Shown: positions 1-12,573, numbered from the stretch's first letter. The stretch is 64,000 nt of DNA from Nymphaea colorata (GCF_008831285.2 NC_045142.1:10907952-10971951), one strand, 5' to 3'. Translations and numbers: made by a program. Notes: generated by a model from the letters alone, not told the origin.

Positions 1-266
1 CTATCGAAGATATCATGAAAAGAATAGGTGAACTCTCGAAAGGTTTCACTTATTCCTTTCTGATTCACTTTCATCTATAGAATTTGCTTTCCTACGAAAT
101 ATTTCTCATTTAAGTTCGTGAGAACATATTCCTCACACGTTTGGGACGTCGATATTTTTATTCGATCAAACTAAAACCAGCAGATATGAACTATGAAGGA
201 AACCCGCTGTTATAACAATTTCTCAAGCAACATAAAAGTCAAGAAACTACACAGCACTTTACGTAC

Positions 267-462
267 CCATCAGTTTAGTTATCGTTTTCATCACGAGCAC
301 CTTGCATTTGAGGCAATAGAACTCCACCTTTAATACTATTTTCAATACCTGCTTCAAATCACAGATGTCATAGACTTTAATCCATTCTGTGGAAATCAGA
401 TATGCAAGAATCTGCAAAACAGGGAGATCTGGAAGTTAAGAACTAACCGCGCTGGCTCCCAT
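267..462 (-). CDS. HIPP-type heavy-metal-associated protein, copy A (partial, exons 1-2)
   Basis: Exon 1 is 448-462 (ATG at 462-460, encoding MGASA) and exon 2 is 267-348. They join in phase 0, and exon 2 ends after the first base of a Gly codon. The donors are GTTAGT and GTACGT, and the acceptor is CAG. Exon 2 encodes the first half of an HMA fold, with FYCLKCK giving the CxxC metal-binding pair. Proteins of this family bind soft metal ions through that loop, and plant members are often prenylated. Exon 3, with the rest of the fold and the C-terminus, should lie left of base 1, because bases 1-266 are intron matching intron 2 of the complete copy at 15439-16314. Exon 2 has 21 of 27 residues identical to that copy, and splice phases are the same. 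No lesion is visible, so it may be functional, but the end cannot be judged. Confidence 0.8.
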
Positions 463-512
463 CTCTGCAGCGAAGTTGACGACCCTTATGATCAAGGACA
501 TACACATGGCAC

Positions 513-529
513 ATATATATATATATATA
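513..529 (-). promoter_or_regulatory. Candidate TATA region of HIPP copy A
   Basis: An alternating AT tract lies about 50-65 bp before the ATG at 462. The same tract occupies the same position in copy B (16363-16380). It would leave a very short 5' UTR if used as the TATA box. This is inferred from position and conservation only. Confidence 0.4.
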
Positions 530-2215
530 GCTATTGAAATCAGTTGTCAACTGCATGAATGAGTACAATAATGTTTTAAATTAATCGGATAACTTAGATG
601 ACTAACCTTATGTTTTGAACAAGTCAAATACCGAGGTAGGTGATCTATACCACCCCTTTCTTTTGATACAGCGGTTGGCTGAAGATGCGGGAATATGGCC
701 TCCATCCGGTGCTCAATCTTGAAGAGGCATATTAAAAATTGGACAATCGATTTTTATAGCTGCATCGCTGACAAGTTGGCGCGAACGGACTTGTGTGCAT
801 GCTCCAAAAGAAATGGCAGTAGTGCCATATTATTCTTTCACTTTAATGAAAAGATTATTAATGACATTAGTTTTATATTATTCTTTCACTTCAATGAAAA
901 CATTATTATTGTTGTTGTTGTTATTCTTTTTATTAGCTCCTAGATCTAATTGCATGGATGTCTGCATCCACAGGAGATCTGTTTTTTTCTCAATTGGAAG
1001 AGCTATGCTGCGTTGTGATATATCCTTGAGGCACATGTTTACCATCTCCAGATCGAATATTTTTTATTTTGCTTTTCTCGGGGGCATGTTTTGCCCGTGG
1101 TATTGAATCTGCCTCGCCGCTTCTAATTAGACCACGGATCCAATTTACTTGAAGAAGAAGAATGCATTATATCATTGCAAGAATTGTTCACTTGGTGAAT
1201 TAGCCTTTAACTTAATCCACGCCCTGGAATAGCGTGCAGAACCCTTCCCAATGTTGGATATTATGGTTTTTTTTTTATCTGTGAATCTTAATAATGGCGT
1301 CTTGTTCTGTGTTTGAATCCATGGTATGAACCTTAAGAGAGGCATGTACGTACTTCATCCATTTGAACACGGGTAGTCTGTCTCTTGACTGTTTGATAAG
1401 AGTGTTTTAAAAGAAAGGACATTGTACCCTTGAAGCACATATTCGTTAACATGTTCTAAGAACACCATGCTTTTCTTTAGGGAACATTAACTGATTAACA
1501 GTTATAAAATAATATCGGCTGTTGATTCTAAATGATTCAGAGTTTGAACAATATACAATAGTCTGCCAAAAACATATTTTGAGAGAGTTGGATCCAAAAT
1601 CTGCGACATCCATTTTAGTGATCGGTCACTATCAACATTATTGGTTGGATTAGGCCAACAGATCTTGGAGAACGGTGAGCGGTGGATGGTTAGATCTGTT
1701 CCCATTTAAAAACCACATTTTTTGGATTTATTCTCGGATTATATTGAAAACAATTTGCAACTCATGTATCTCTCTCTCTCTCTCTCCCAGTCAACAAAGA
1801 CTTTCATTTTTGGAAATCTTTTAATACCAAGTTTTTTAGAAGGGGCCCAATTTTCAAGATATTGCCTAGAAAAAGACCCAAACGGTGGGCTAGCTTAAAC
1901 CTATTTTTATAAGTTATAACAAGAGTTGTTTCTTACATTATCACATGCATTATGGTGTTATTGAGAACTGTGAAGGAAAGACACCTTATTAGTAAAAATT
2001 TTATGAGGATCAACAGACCTTCCTAAAAGACTTATTCCAAGTGCATTTGAATCGACCAAGGGGAGCCCAATAAGCCATATCGACAAGGACCGTTGGGTTT
2101 TTTAATTGTCAAGGACAAAGTCCACGTTATCACTAAAAAGGTAAGACCATTAGAGTTCTGCAATTAATGGTTCTGCTTTTAGGATTCTGACCTTCCTATT
2201 GAGTGTATATATATG

Positions 2216-5180
2216 TATGAAAGCAAGCTCATTGGTTTCAAAGAGATTAGATGATGAAAATTAAGTTGTAACCAAACTATATTTTCAAAAGCATGAAAAA
2301 ATACCCTTCAAAGGGGAAAAGAGAGAAAAAAAAAAGAAGGAAAGTAATAAGTTTCTTTAAACAAACACCACTGTCTCCTTTGAGGGATATTTAGATTCTT
2401 AAAATAACAACTTGATTTCTATATTTGCTACCTAATCTTCGTTGTCTAATCTCTTTGTAATCAATGGCTTAGGTGATTCTCATCAAGTTCGATGTGTGTG
2501 TATGTGTGCATATATACATAGTTTGTCAGCTGCCTTCATGGAGGGCCAATGTTTTCTTTTTTAAAAAAAAAAAACAAAAAGGCTAATTCGATGAAAGGGG
2601 ATACAAGTTGACTTTACTCCTATTGGTCGTAAAAGAATTGGACCCTTGTATTGATAGTAAGACCATTGTAGTAAAAGAATTGGACCCTTGTATTGATAGT
2701 AAGACCATTGTATATATGTAAGAAATCATGTGGCTGTGATCTACATATATATGACAGTGATGTTAGATAGATCAAGATAAGTCTGGGACCCACATCATCA
2801 GTTTCTGACTTTACTCCTATTGGTGGTAAAAGAATACCCTTGTATTGATAGTAAGACCATTGTATATATGTAAGAAATCATGTGGCTGTGATCTACATAT
2901 ATATGACAGTGATGTTAGATAGATCAAGATAAGTCTGGGACACACATCATCAGTTTCTGACTTTACTTCTATTGGTGATAAAAGAATTGGACCCTTGTAT
3001 TGATAGTAAGACCATTGTATACATCTAAGAAATCATGTGGCTGTGATCTACATATATATGACAGTGATGTTAGATAGATGAAGATAAGTCTGGGAACATC
3101 ACCAGTTTGATCAAAATCAAAGGCCACATAGCTTTGTGATTTTCATGTAATTATAGGTAACTAGTGTCATGAAGATATAGAAGAAATAACATTTAGGCCC
3201 TTATGATTAACATGTTTACTTGTTTGTGCATATATTCTGTATACGGGATTTTGCATATAGTTTGTTAAAGGATATGACTTTTGATTGAACAAATGTGATT
3301 TTCAGTATAGCCAGGATTTATTTATTTTATAACAAAATAGAGAAAGTTGCCCATACTTTCAAGTTCATCGCATGTGAGACAAATACATGCCGCAACAACA
3401 CTTCACAACAATAGAAAAGTTACAGTGCCATTCAATAGTGTACATATTACAAACAATGGCTGCAATACTTATGCCACAACAAAACTATGATGGTTTAAGT
3501 TGGGGAATGCATGGTCTGTTTGTATAGAAAATGACATTTCGATTTTCTTTATGTTGTTAGACTAATTCCGTTATGCACTCATTCATTGAATGATAAATCA
3601 CTACAATTGAAGGCTGCCTTTTTGTGAAACTATGATCCTTTTGGAACCGAGGCCATGACTGAGCCAGAAAGGCTTTGATGAGTCCACATCCTATGATTTA
3701 TATGTGACATTCATAGTGCTCTACTCAATTAGAAGCTTGATATTAAGTCCACTGATAGAAGAAGGCTGCATGGAGCGTTGAGAAATATAATCTCAATTTC
3801 AATAAGCAGAGTGGTGGGAGGCATTGTTCATGGTGGTTCGGGTCTCACTTTTGAATTATGAGCTTTAAAAGGTCAAAATAGTAATGTAAATTAGCTTGTC
3901 TAATTTACTGATCATGCACTGCTTTCCAAAGGGGTTGATTTGCTCTCCAAAGGGACAGATAAGATGGTCGACCAACTTCCAATTTCCCGCAGCCTTTTTT
4001 GGTGATGCTATTCTTGTGAAGTATGGTGGCAGCAGCTCAATTTCAAAGTTTTGTCACAGCAGGTGGTTCCATTGAGTGTCTTGATACAAGCAGTTCACTG
4101 TTAGTTTTAAATACAAGCAGTTCTGACTCTTAATCGCCATTCTAAAAAGCATGTTTTGCTATACATTTTGATTGATTTTTGCATCCTCAAGATCGTGTGA
4201 TTGATCATTTCTAAAGAGAGTAAGGAATTTTTATGTTTACTGGAATTGTCGTGAAGGGTGCAACATGTGATGTGATTATTCATCCCACATATCAAATATC
4301 TTCTGTTTTGTCAAAGAACAGTCTCCTACTTTTCCTGTGAAGTTAATGCAAGTAATAGAGAATCAAGCTTACATTCTTAGTTATGTATGTAGGGTTGAAT
4401 TGTAAGCTTGTGAAAATCAAGTGGTCACAAGCTATTCTCAAAAGACATTCAAGCTCTTTTGTCATCTTACCCTGCTTATTCCATAAACCCAAAGAAACTA
4501 GCCATAATTTATATCAATGTGAATCAAAACTCTGTTAAAAGACAGAGAAACAAGTTAAGATCAGTGTTGGTAACGAACCTCTTAGAACGCTAACCGTCTT
4601 ATGCTGGTTGTGGTTTCCACAAACGATGATTGAGATAGTAGTAAGTGCACTTTTACTAAAGTAATTAAAAGTTAATGTTTTGGCTCGATCGTTGTTCCTT
4701 ATTGTTTGTGCCTTAGTCATCTAAAACTCTCAACCAAGGAGAACTTCGATGACGCTGATGGTATTGTTGTTTTTATTTGTAAATGTTGAATGCATTCGCA
4801 TGTTTAATCGTGTAACATGTCATTCTGGAGTAGAGAAAAGTGACATTACTTAATATATATATATATGCATTTATTTTTTCTTTGCTGTATATGGTTATAT
4901 CCTTTATGAAATCGGATGGTTGGCGCAGTGGGGTGGGCAGTGGCTGTCTCTTAGACGCAACCTGGCTCAGCATTACTGCGATTTGTGGTAAAACTTAAAA
5001 TGGATCTAGAATCATATATTTGTATTTAAACCTCAGAGTTGGATCTAAGGATCTATTTTGGATCTAGGGCTTGGATTTGGATCCAGATCTATATATAAGG
5101 TCTGGTTTTGGGTCTCTGTGTGAATTTTTGGATTGGATCCAAATCTAATTTGTGAAATAAGTATGGATTGGGGATGGGCT
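2216..5180. other. Intergenic, no gene recognised
   Basis: Outside the tandem repeat at 2610-3109 I see no coding region. At 3700-3800 there is a weak match to the 3' end of a copia element: the words after 3778 (TTGAGA, then CTCAATTTCAATAAGC) resemble the LTR start at 5326. It is probably an old retrotransposon fragment. Confidence 0.5.
2610..3109 (+). repeat. Three-unit tandem repeat, about 150-bp unit
   Basis: Units start at 2610, 2807 and 2959, each with GACTTTACT followed by CTATTGGT. Each contains a GACCATTGTA word, a CATGTGGCTGTGATCTACAT block and a GATAAGTCTGGGA block. The first unit is longer because a roughly 45-bp piece (GTAAAAGAATTGGACCC and following) is doubled inside it. The units differ by only a few bases, so the array is young. 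No coding potential is seen. Confidence 0.9.
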
Positions 5181-5400
5181 TGAGTCAAAAGTTCAAAATT
5201 ATATCCAAATGAATCTCAAACAGAGTACATATGTAGCTGACAGACATATTTACCAAGGCATTAGCCAAAGAACAATTCATTTTCCTAAAATCCAAACTGG
5301 GCGTATGCAATCTTTGAAGGGGGTGTGTTGAGCAACATGAGCTCAATTTCAATAAGCTGGGTGCTGTGCAAGTCATTTTGGGTGGGATGTGGTACGATGT
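5181..5400 (+). mobile_element. Ty1/copia 3' remnant (end of pol, PPT, LTR start)
   Basis: From 5237 the plus strand reads LTDIFTKALAKEQFIFLKSK and then a stop at 5315-5317. This matches the conserved C-terminus of copia polyproteins (DIFTKAL, then LRSKLGV). A purine run (GAAGGGGGTG) follows, then TGTTGAGC at 5326, the expected start of a 3' LTR. No 5' part is found next to it and the LTR end is not clear. It is a dead fragment of a different copia family from the element at 7728-12934. Confidence 0.7.
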
Positions 5401-7727
5401 TATTTGAAAGACAAGTTAAATATTATTTGTAGCATGTAAGTATTTTTTTTATTCTCATTAGGTGCATGTGTGACCAATTTTTTTTATTCTCATTAGTTAT
5501 TTTTAATTGTCTCATCTTTTTCACGGGGGGAAAATCCTGCTTCAATAGTTAGGACTACCTCATCTCCTTCCTTATTTCAATTATGCATGTGCTTGGAAAA
5601 TTTAAGATGATGACCTACATGTACATGCTTTCATTTTCAATCAACATTGAGAAAAAAAAAAAGATGAATAAATGTAACGCCATATTAGCTGTTTCGCTAT
5701 GGGCACTTGTGCTTGCAAATTTAGGAAAATACAATTTCACTTGCAGTACAGTACTACATTAGTATTTTTCTATTTACGACTCAAAAACATTTACTTTATA
5801 AGTTCGACAACTTGCAACGCATATCAAGGCAAGCAAACAAAACTAACATAAGGATCAATATATCTTATATCAGATGTGAAAACGCTCAGACTACCACAAG
5901 AAACCATTGTATGAATCGAAAGCGGACTGCAAACAACAGAAACTTGTCCTTACTTTCTTACATTAGAGCCTAGTTTCAGATCTTTACCAGTAACCCCACG
6001 ACTCAAGCTTCTTGCTAACTTGAGTCGTTTGTGGTCATAAGGACTCGTTCTTCCAACTTTAGGATCCCACACTATGTTTGACGACTTCACTTGTAGAATA
6101 AACAAGAAATGGAAAATGATTCGATCATGTTTCCTGCAGAGTCAAAGGATAGAAATGCTTTTAGGCTTTTAGCATTTACTACTTTTTTCCCAGCCAAAGG
6201 ATGTGAATATAAGAAACTACAAAGACATAACAAGAATCTCTTCTAAAACAAATATAAATGAAGGATAAGGAAATAATTAAGCCTATTATAAAATAGAAAT
6301 TTAGACCCTTCACCTAATTGAATTTATACATAGATGAGAAAAAAGCTTCTGACATGAAAAGCATGACACTAAGTCAATTGCGAAACAGTATCAAAACTTA
6401 AAACACAAAATGTAGGACAATATTACTGATAACTTATGGAGAATCAGCATCGGGCACAATGTAAATAAAAAAATATTATGGTCACCTCCAAAAGGTTCAC
6501 CAAATAGAAGGAACATCAGCTTCAACACAGCATGCTCATGTATAAAGAGAAAGCACATTAAGATAAGAGAGCATTATTAGCCAAGACATTTCCCTTTCTT
6601 AGACTGAAGATATAAACATCATTAATCTGCTCAAGATGAGAGCATTTCGTTCATGCTTAATCGTGGTAAAGCACTTAAATAATGACCAGCTTATAGTATA
6701 TCATTATCATTTCATCAGCTTATAGTATTTGATTATCATTTCATCCTACAAAATCATCAGCTTATAGTATAACAACATGACTTATTGAACTATAGACGAC
6801 AGGAAACAATTAAGTTTTTGCTTGACTACCTTCCACCCCAAAACTAGGGATCAAACTACAGATCACTCTCCTCCTCAGCATGAAACTTCAAAACGTAAAA
6901 AATTGTTGATGGAAGATATAATACAATAATGCAGGTGAGCAACAAATAGACATCCGAACTGAAAGGAATAGAAGCAACAAAACAATCTGATGAACAAGAG
7001 ATCAATAGAGAATTAGGGAAAACTAAGAATAAAAGATTGCGAGTGCTGACTGGCATGATGAGAAAGAAGACAAGCTAGAAGAACTACAAATGTTTGAAGC
7101 GGATGTAGCAAAGGATGATGAAGTACGACTCTGTGAAAGAGAGGCCCAATGCTCTATTTCTGACTGCATATAGGACTCAACAATAGTTTCTGGATATTGT
7201 TTTAGCCATTTGTCACTGGCTAAAGGGCTTCCCTGAAGGAGAACCCACTTTCTATGGTTCATAAGTAGCCTTGAGAGAGACAAAGACGCAGTGGACAATA
7301 CTGATGAGGTCGCAGGTTGGTGCAATCGTTTCTATGAACTAGGGGGTGGGGAGAGAGAGATAGAGAGAGGTCAAAGGTGAAAGAAAAGCAGTGGGCAAGG
7401 TTTCCAGGTGAGAAGAGAAGTACTAGAGATCGATGCTTTCTTGCCTGTCAATGCTTGTTGTAGCTGAAACCTAGAGATAGCAAAGATCGATGCCTCACCT
7501 CCCTATTAGCCCTTAAACAAAGCCTAGGGCATAGATCGATCTCCAGGTCATTGGACCAATTTGAGCTCACAGAGTCAATCCTCCATAAAAGCTTTAGTAA
7601 AGCCGCAAGAGAAAAAGAAGAAAGAAGGCGAATAGGCATGCGAAAGCTGGGTTGCCAATTGATTCAGGTGCTATCCATGGCATGACTCAATCAGCCATGA
7701 GCAACAGGTTCAGTAGAGAGAGAGAAA
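5401..7727. other. Intergenic or unidentified region
   Basis: There is AT-rich spacer to about 6840. A minus-strand reading frame of 100 codons at 7023-7325 is the only sizeable one. It is Ser-rich at its C-terminal half and contains RKWVLLQGSPLASDKW. I do not recognise it and see no clear start context or neighbouring exons, so I do not call a gene. The stretch 7330-7730 is GA-rich. Confidence 0.4.
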
Positions 7728-8089
7728 ATATAAAAAAGGGATATGAAGAAGAATGAACAAGGAATTTTAACAAGGTTCGGTGCTGAAATCACCTACGTCC
7801 TCAAAGTCTCTCTACTCTCTTTTCAACATGTAATGAGAGATAGAGGTTCCACTATTTAAAGAATACAAACGCAATCTTGGACTCCTAAAATCATGGAGTT
7901 GATATACAACTTGTTTCCTTCAAAATATCGCTTCTTATTTTATCTGTTTCCATAGATAAAGAGATTTGGACGTCAACCTCTTCTTCACCCACTCCTAATT
8001 TTTTGGCAATTGGTTGCACCTTATCATCTTCTGATTTCCCCAACTTATGCGGATGATCAGCTTTAGCCACATGAATTGATTCTCTAACA
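7728..8089 (-). repeat. 3' LTR of the copia element
   Basis: It aligns along its length with 12586-12934. It ends in CA on the plus strand (8088-8089). The outer TG of the right LTR is AT here (7728-7729), so the terminal dinucleotide is mutated or the edge has shifted by one base. It contains 13 bp (near 7830) absent from the 5' LTR. Confidence 0.92.
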
Positions 8090-8100
8090 GCCCCCCTCAA
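8090..8100 (-). other. Polypurine tract of the copia element
   Basis: On the minus strand the bases just before the 3' LTR read TTGAGGGGGGC, a purine run in the place where plus-strand DNA synthesis is primed. Confidence 0.85.
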
Positions 8101-8187
8101 GATCAACGCTCGGTTTTCGACGTTGAGCTTGGTACAAATAAAAACATGACGATCTTTGGCTAAAGGCTTAGTGAATATATCTGCAAT

Positions 8188-9457
8188 CTAATCTCGAGTA
8201 GAAATGTAGCTAATTGTGAGCTCCTTCCTTGCTAATTTATCTCGAACAAAATGCACGTCTATTTCTATGTGTTTGCTTTTGTTATGAAACACTGGATGTG
8301 ATGCAAGGCAAGTGGCTCCAATATTGTCGCACCATATATTCGGTATGCTACAATTGGGTACATTAAGTTCATTGAGTAGGTATTGTAGCCAAGTTATTTT
8401 TGCAACAGTATTTGCTAGAGCACGATATTTTGATTCTGTATTTGACCTTGAAACCGTGGATTGTTTTTTCGCACTCCAAGATATAAGATTTGGTCCAATG
8501 AAAACAGTATATCCTGTAGTGGATTTTCGATCATTTGGATCTCCTGCCCAGTCTGCGTCAGAATAGGCATTTATGGAATAATCTTGTCCTTTGCATATAG
8601 CAAAACCATAATCAATAGTTCCCTTTAAGTATCGTAGAATTCTCTTGACTGCTTTCCAATGTTCATTAGTCGGAGCATGCATAAATTGACAAACTTTGTT
8701 TACTGCAAAGGAAACGTCTGGTCTAGTAAGAGTAACGTACTGAAGTGCTCCCACAGTGCTTCTATAGATACTTGGATCTTGAAAAGCTGTACCAGAGTGG
8801 AGATGCAGTGGTGGAGAGACAGCCATGGGAGAGTTAGCAATTTTGGTATCAAGTAATTTTGTTCTTCGCAATAAATCTTCAATATACTTTTGTTGTGATA
8901 ATAGAACTCTTTGCTTAAGGTATAATTTTGGTACCAAGCATGCGTATAAGATCTTGCACCTTTCTTGGAGAATTTCCAGTGGTAATGATATCATCTACAT
9001 ATATAAGAATGAAAATCATATAATTCTCTTCTCTTAAAATGAAGAGTGAATTGTCTGTTTGTGCACCTTTGAATCCCATTTGTTGAAGAAATAGGCTGAG
9101 TCTTGAAAACCATGCTCTTGGCACTTGCTTGAGTCCGAAAAGGGCTCGTTCAAGCTTACAAACATAGTTTGAAAAATTTGACTCTTCGAATCCTTGTGGT
9201 TGATCCATATAAACATTCTCATTGATGTGCCCATGAAGGAAAGCATTTTATACATCAAGCTATCGTAAATACCAATTTTGTGTGATAGCAAGAGAAATAA
9301 CAGTTCTGATTGTGGTTGGTTTAACTACAAGACTAAAAGTCTCGAAATAATCTACTCCTTCTTGCTGACTATATCCTTTTGCAACCAACCTCGCTTTGTA
9401 TCTTTCTAAACTTCCATCTGCTTTGCGCTTTATCTTATAAACACATTTGCATCCCAC
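8188..9457 (-). pseudogene. Copia pol: reverse transcriptase and RNase H (broken)
   Basis: From 9457 the frame reads CVYKIKRKADGSLERYKARL, then LVAKGYSQQEGVDYFETFS, the start of copia reverse transcriptase. It shifts near 9260-9290 and continues to the catalytic YVDD (IYVDDIITTGN, frame 8915-9208). Another shift leads to 8188-8994, which carries the connection and RNase H: YSDADWAGDPNDRKSTTGY, then WCDNIGATCLASHPVFHNKSKH, then a truncated tail. The fold is recognisable throughout, but no single open frame joins it, so no active enzyme can be made. Confidence 0.93.
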
Positions 9458-9664
9458 AATATGTTGCTCATTTGTACGAGGAACAAGAGTCTAAGTATAA
9501 TTTTTCTTCAAGGCAGTAATTTCATTTCTCATAGCAGTGATCCAATTTGGATCCTTGCTTGCTTCTTGAAACTGTATATTATCTTGATCCTGAGAGAGCT
9601 TGGCTAAGAGCGTCTGTGGAAGAGAGTGTTTTGTTGAGTAGACCTTTGGTTTCAATGTGCCATC

Positions 9665-10462
9665 TTAGAATCTAGTTGTCATAGGATGAGTTCTTGTGAG
9701 AATTGGTGGAGGAATCGTGCTTTGATTTGCATTCTCACCTTGACAAGCCATGCTTTGATCTGGATTCTCAGATGGACTATTTGATTGATTAACACCAGTA
9801 AGAGTTCCGTGTGTCTTCTCAATATTGTCATCAATACCACTTTGAGAGAATGGATATTGTATAGTGACAATCTGGTTGTCATGACTTTCCTTTCTGCAAT
9901 TTTCCTTGTCAAATCTCTCTCCATTTTGATGGAAGGGAAACCAGCTTTCATAAAAAATAACATGACGTGATATAAAAACTCTTCCTGTTATGAGATTGAG
10001 ACAAAAATATCCATGATGCCTTGGTGCATAGCTCAGAAAAATGCATTTTTCAGATTTATGCTCAAATTTATTTTTTATGTACGGCCGCAAGCATGGGAAA
10101 TATGCACAGCCAAAGATTTTTAAGAAATTGTAATCTGGTTTGGTTTTGAATATGACTTGAAACGGACTTAGTCCTCCAAGTTTTTTGGTGGAAACTCTAT
10201 TTATAAGATATGTGGCTGTATGGAAGGCATAAGACCAATACTTGTTTGGTACGCATGCATCAGCCATCATAGTGAGCCCGGTTTCAACAACATGGCGATG
10301 ACGTCTTTCAACTGGACCATTTTGTTCTGGAGTGTGAGGACAAGAAATCATATGTCCAATGCCATGTGATTCAAGAAAACCAGTAAGACCTTGATATTCT
10401 CCACCCCAATCTTAATGCAGAAATTTAATTTTTGCACCTGTAACAACCTCAGCATGCGATAA
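9665..10462 (-). pseudogene. Copia pol: second half of integrase and linker (broken)
   Basis: Just after a frameshift near 10462 the frame reads FLSHAEVVTGAKIKFLH, an in-frame TAA, then DWGGEYQ, which holds the second catalytic Asp of the integrase core. The open part (10351-9665) has PHTPEQNGPVERRHRHVVET with the catalytic Glu, then INRVSTKKLGG and a low-complexity linker. The TAA probably replaces CAA. The first catalytic Asp is in the preceding fragment. Confidence 0.92.
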
Positions 10463-11549
10463 AAACTTCATATAAGTCTGATTTGTTCTTGAGACGGTAT
10501 ATCCAAGAATATCTTGAATAGGCATCAACAAATAAAGCATAATATCTATATCCATCAATACTAGTTATGGGCGCAGGACCCCAAACGTCAAAATAAACAA
10601 TATCTAAGAATCCATATACTGGTGTAGAAGTCTTGTTAAAGGGTAGACGATGACTCTTACCCTTTTGACAAGCTTCACACACTTTATGTTGTATAAAATC
10701 ATCATAAGGTAAACCAAAATTATTCAAGATGTTCATAACAGTCTTTGAAGAGGGATGACCAAAACGTCTATGCCAAGTGTCAACCGAGTCCTTGACGCCA
10801 ATATCTTTAGTGGTGAAGAAGACTTGCTTGTTCTTGTTCAAGGTCAGTTTGTATAAACCTTCTTCAGTTCGACCTTGAAGGAGCACTTTCCTTGAGGTGA
10901 GATCCTTGACATAACAACAAGAAGGGCGAAATTCAAAGAAAACATTATTCTCCGTAGCAAATTTGTGTAATGACATGAGATTCTTAGAGATGGTAGGTAC
11001 ATGAAGAATATTACTTATGACAAATCTGTCAAAAACAGTAGAACCAATGTGGTTAATAGCCAAACTTGATCCATCTCCAATAAGAACACCATCATCACCT
11101 AGATACTCAGAGTGTAGAGATAAGTTGTTCAAGTCACTGGTCACATGATGCGATGCCTCAAAATCTGGATACCAGTTTTGACCATTGGTGGAGCTCTGGT
11201 GAGGGGCCGGGGCCACATGATATGCTTTTGGTGCCAAAGAATGATTATTTTGAGCATAAGAGGCAACTTGATAGCAGAAGCACGCAGAATGACCAGGTTT
11301 TTCACAAATTTGGCAAGCGATACGAGGTAGATTACTTTGAAATCGGCCTCCACGACTTCCAAAATTGCCACCACCGTTTCCTCTTCCACCACGATAAAGT
11401 GATCCTCCACGGTTTTGATGGTGAGAAAAGAAACTAGTCTTGTTTGTCAAATTAATAGAAGCATTTAGCTGATCAGTTTCAACACCAATACTCTCTATTA
11501 TATTGCGTTCTTGAGTCAAGAGTAAACCATGAAGCTCTTCCAACATCAC
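10449..11549 (-). pseudogene. Copia gag C-terminus, protease and first half of integrase
   Basis: This open stretch of 366 codons begins within gag. A zinc knuckle CX2CX4HX4C is at residues 79-92 (CQICEKPGHSACFC). The protease active site, normally D-S/T-G, reads D-F-E at residues 129-131 (WYPDFEASHHVT), so the enzyme would be dead. Next come the integrase zinc-binding part (WHRRFGHPSS, then CEACQKGKSHRLPF) and the core with its first Asp in YFDVWGPAP. It ends by frameshift. Confidence 0.93.
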
Positions 11550-11550
11550 T

Positions 11551-12109
11551 GGTGTAGATCAGGTCTCCATTCCCTAAAGGCATGATACTCATTTGGCAGT
11601 CCTTTCAATAAATGCATGATAAGATTATCTTCATGAACAGGTTAAGAGGCAATAGCTAATTGATTGGCAATAGATTTCGCATGCTGAAAGTATTCATCTA
11701 TTGTCTTGTTTCATTTCTTTAGATCTTGAAATTGACCTCTAAGATGAATTATGCATGAACGAGAATTGGAAGCATATGATCCTTTTAGGGCAGACCAGAC
11801 TCCATATGTAGTTTCTAAGCCAATGACTTGACTCAAGACGTTTTCACTCAATGAGGTGATAATCCCACTTAAAACAAGCTGATCATGCTTTAACCATAAT
11901 ATATAATCAGGATTAACATCATCAGAATAACCCATGAGCCCATAAGTGATCAAGATGGGTTTGAATTGGGCAGCCCAAAACATATAATTATCTGTTGTAA
12001 GTTTGATAGAGAGAAACTGAGAAAAGTTTGACGGCACCCGGTTGAAGTTGAAGCTAGTGTTGAGAGTTCTGTTCGACATTGAAGAGGTTGACGATGAAGA
12101 TGTTGCCAT
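11551..12109 (-). pseudogene. Copia gag N-terminal part (broken)
   Basis: The most likely start is the ATG at 12109-12107 (MATSSSSTSSMSNRTLN). The frame runs through a typical gag core (KLTTDNYMFWAAQFKPIL, then WSALKGSYASNSRS) to a TGA at 11713-11711. Translation in the same frame then continues as NKTIDEYFQHAKSIANQLA with a further TAA, and a frameshift near 11550 leads into the next fragment. The upstream extension to 12388 is probably leader. Confidence 0.9.
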
Positions 12110-12573
12110 CATTAAATGAAGCCGATGAAGCCACCAAAAAAAAACCAATGAAGCCGATGAAGTCAAAACGGATGAAGGTATTGTCGGCACTTTGAAAGAG
12201 TCGGCACTGCTTAGATAGCGGCACACGCTGGCGGGATTCGTCGAGCAGCTTTGACACCGTGAATGAAGATGTGTCGGGACATGCCGGGTTTGTCGGATTT
12301 CGTCGGAATCCCTCTTTCGCGCCAGAAAAAACATAAAAATTGCAGCAGACTTTAAAAATCGATTTCTCCCTGATTTGTCAAACGTCAAAATGCTCGAAAT
12401 TTCATCAGCTTTCTCCTCAGACGATCAAAAACATGTATTGGTCTCAGAATCGGACAGATTTAACACCGAAAATAGTCAGACTCCACCAGAAATAAAGAAC
12501 ACACATCCGAGGAAAGAATCTCTGTGGAAAGATTCACCATCCAAGGATCAATACCTAGAGTAGATACCGTGAA

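Larger units (their letters stand above)
1..2215. repeat. Segmental duplication, copy 1 (HIPP gene A plus upstream DNA)
   Basis: This stretch matches 15790-18770 in the same order and orientation. Shared anchors are the exon 1-2 region of the HMA gene, the AT tract before it, a block near 1176-1215 matching 16999-17040, a well-kept block at 1505-1700 matching 17445-17640, and 1925-2200 matching 18520-18760. The offset is about 15.85 kb over the gene and rises to about 16.6 kb after a 659-bp insertion in copy 2. Copy 1 continues off the left edge of the window. Confidence 0.85.

Noticed and set aside
2610-3109. CRISPR-like array
   Set aside because: Units are 150 bp and directly abutting with no spacers. 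It is a plant tandem repeat.
7023-7325. 100-codon minus-strand frame with RKWVLLQGSPLASDKW
   Set aside because: I could not place it in a family and found no adjoining exons or promoter, so it is only described within the spacer entry.
8312-8566. Plus-strand frames opposite the copia pol
   Set aside because: They are antisense shadows of the reverse transcriptase and RNase H region.
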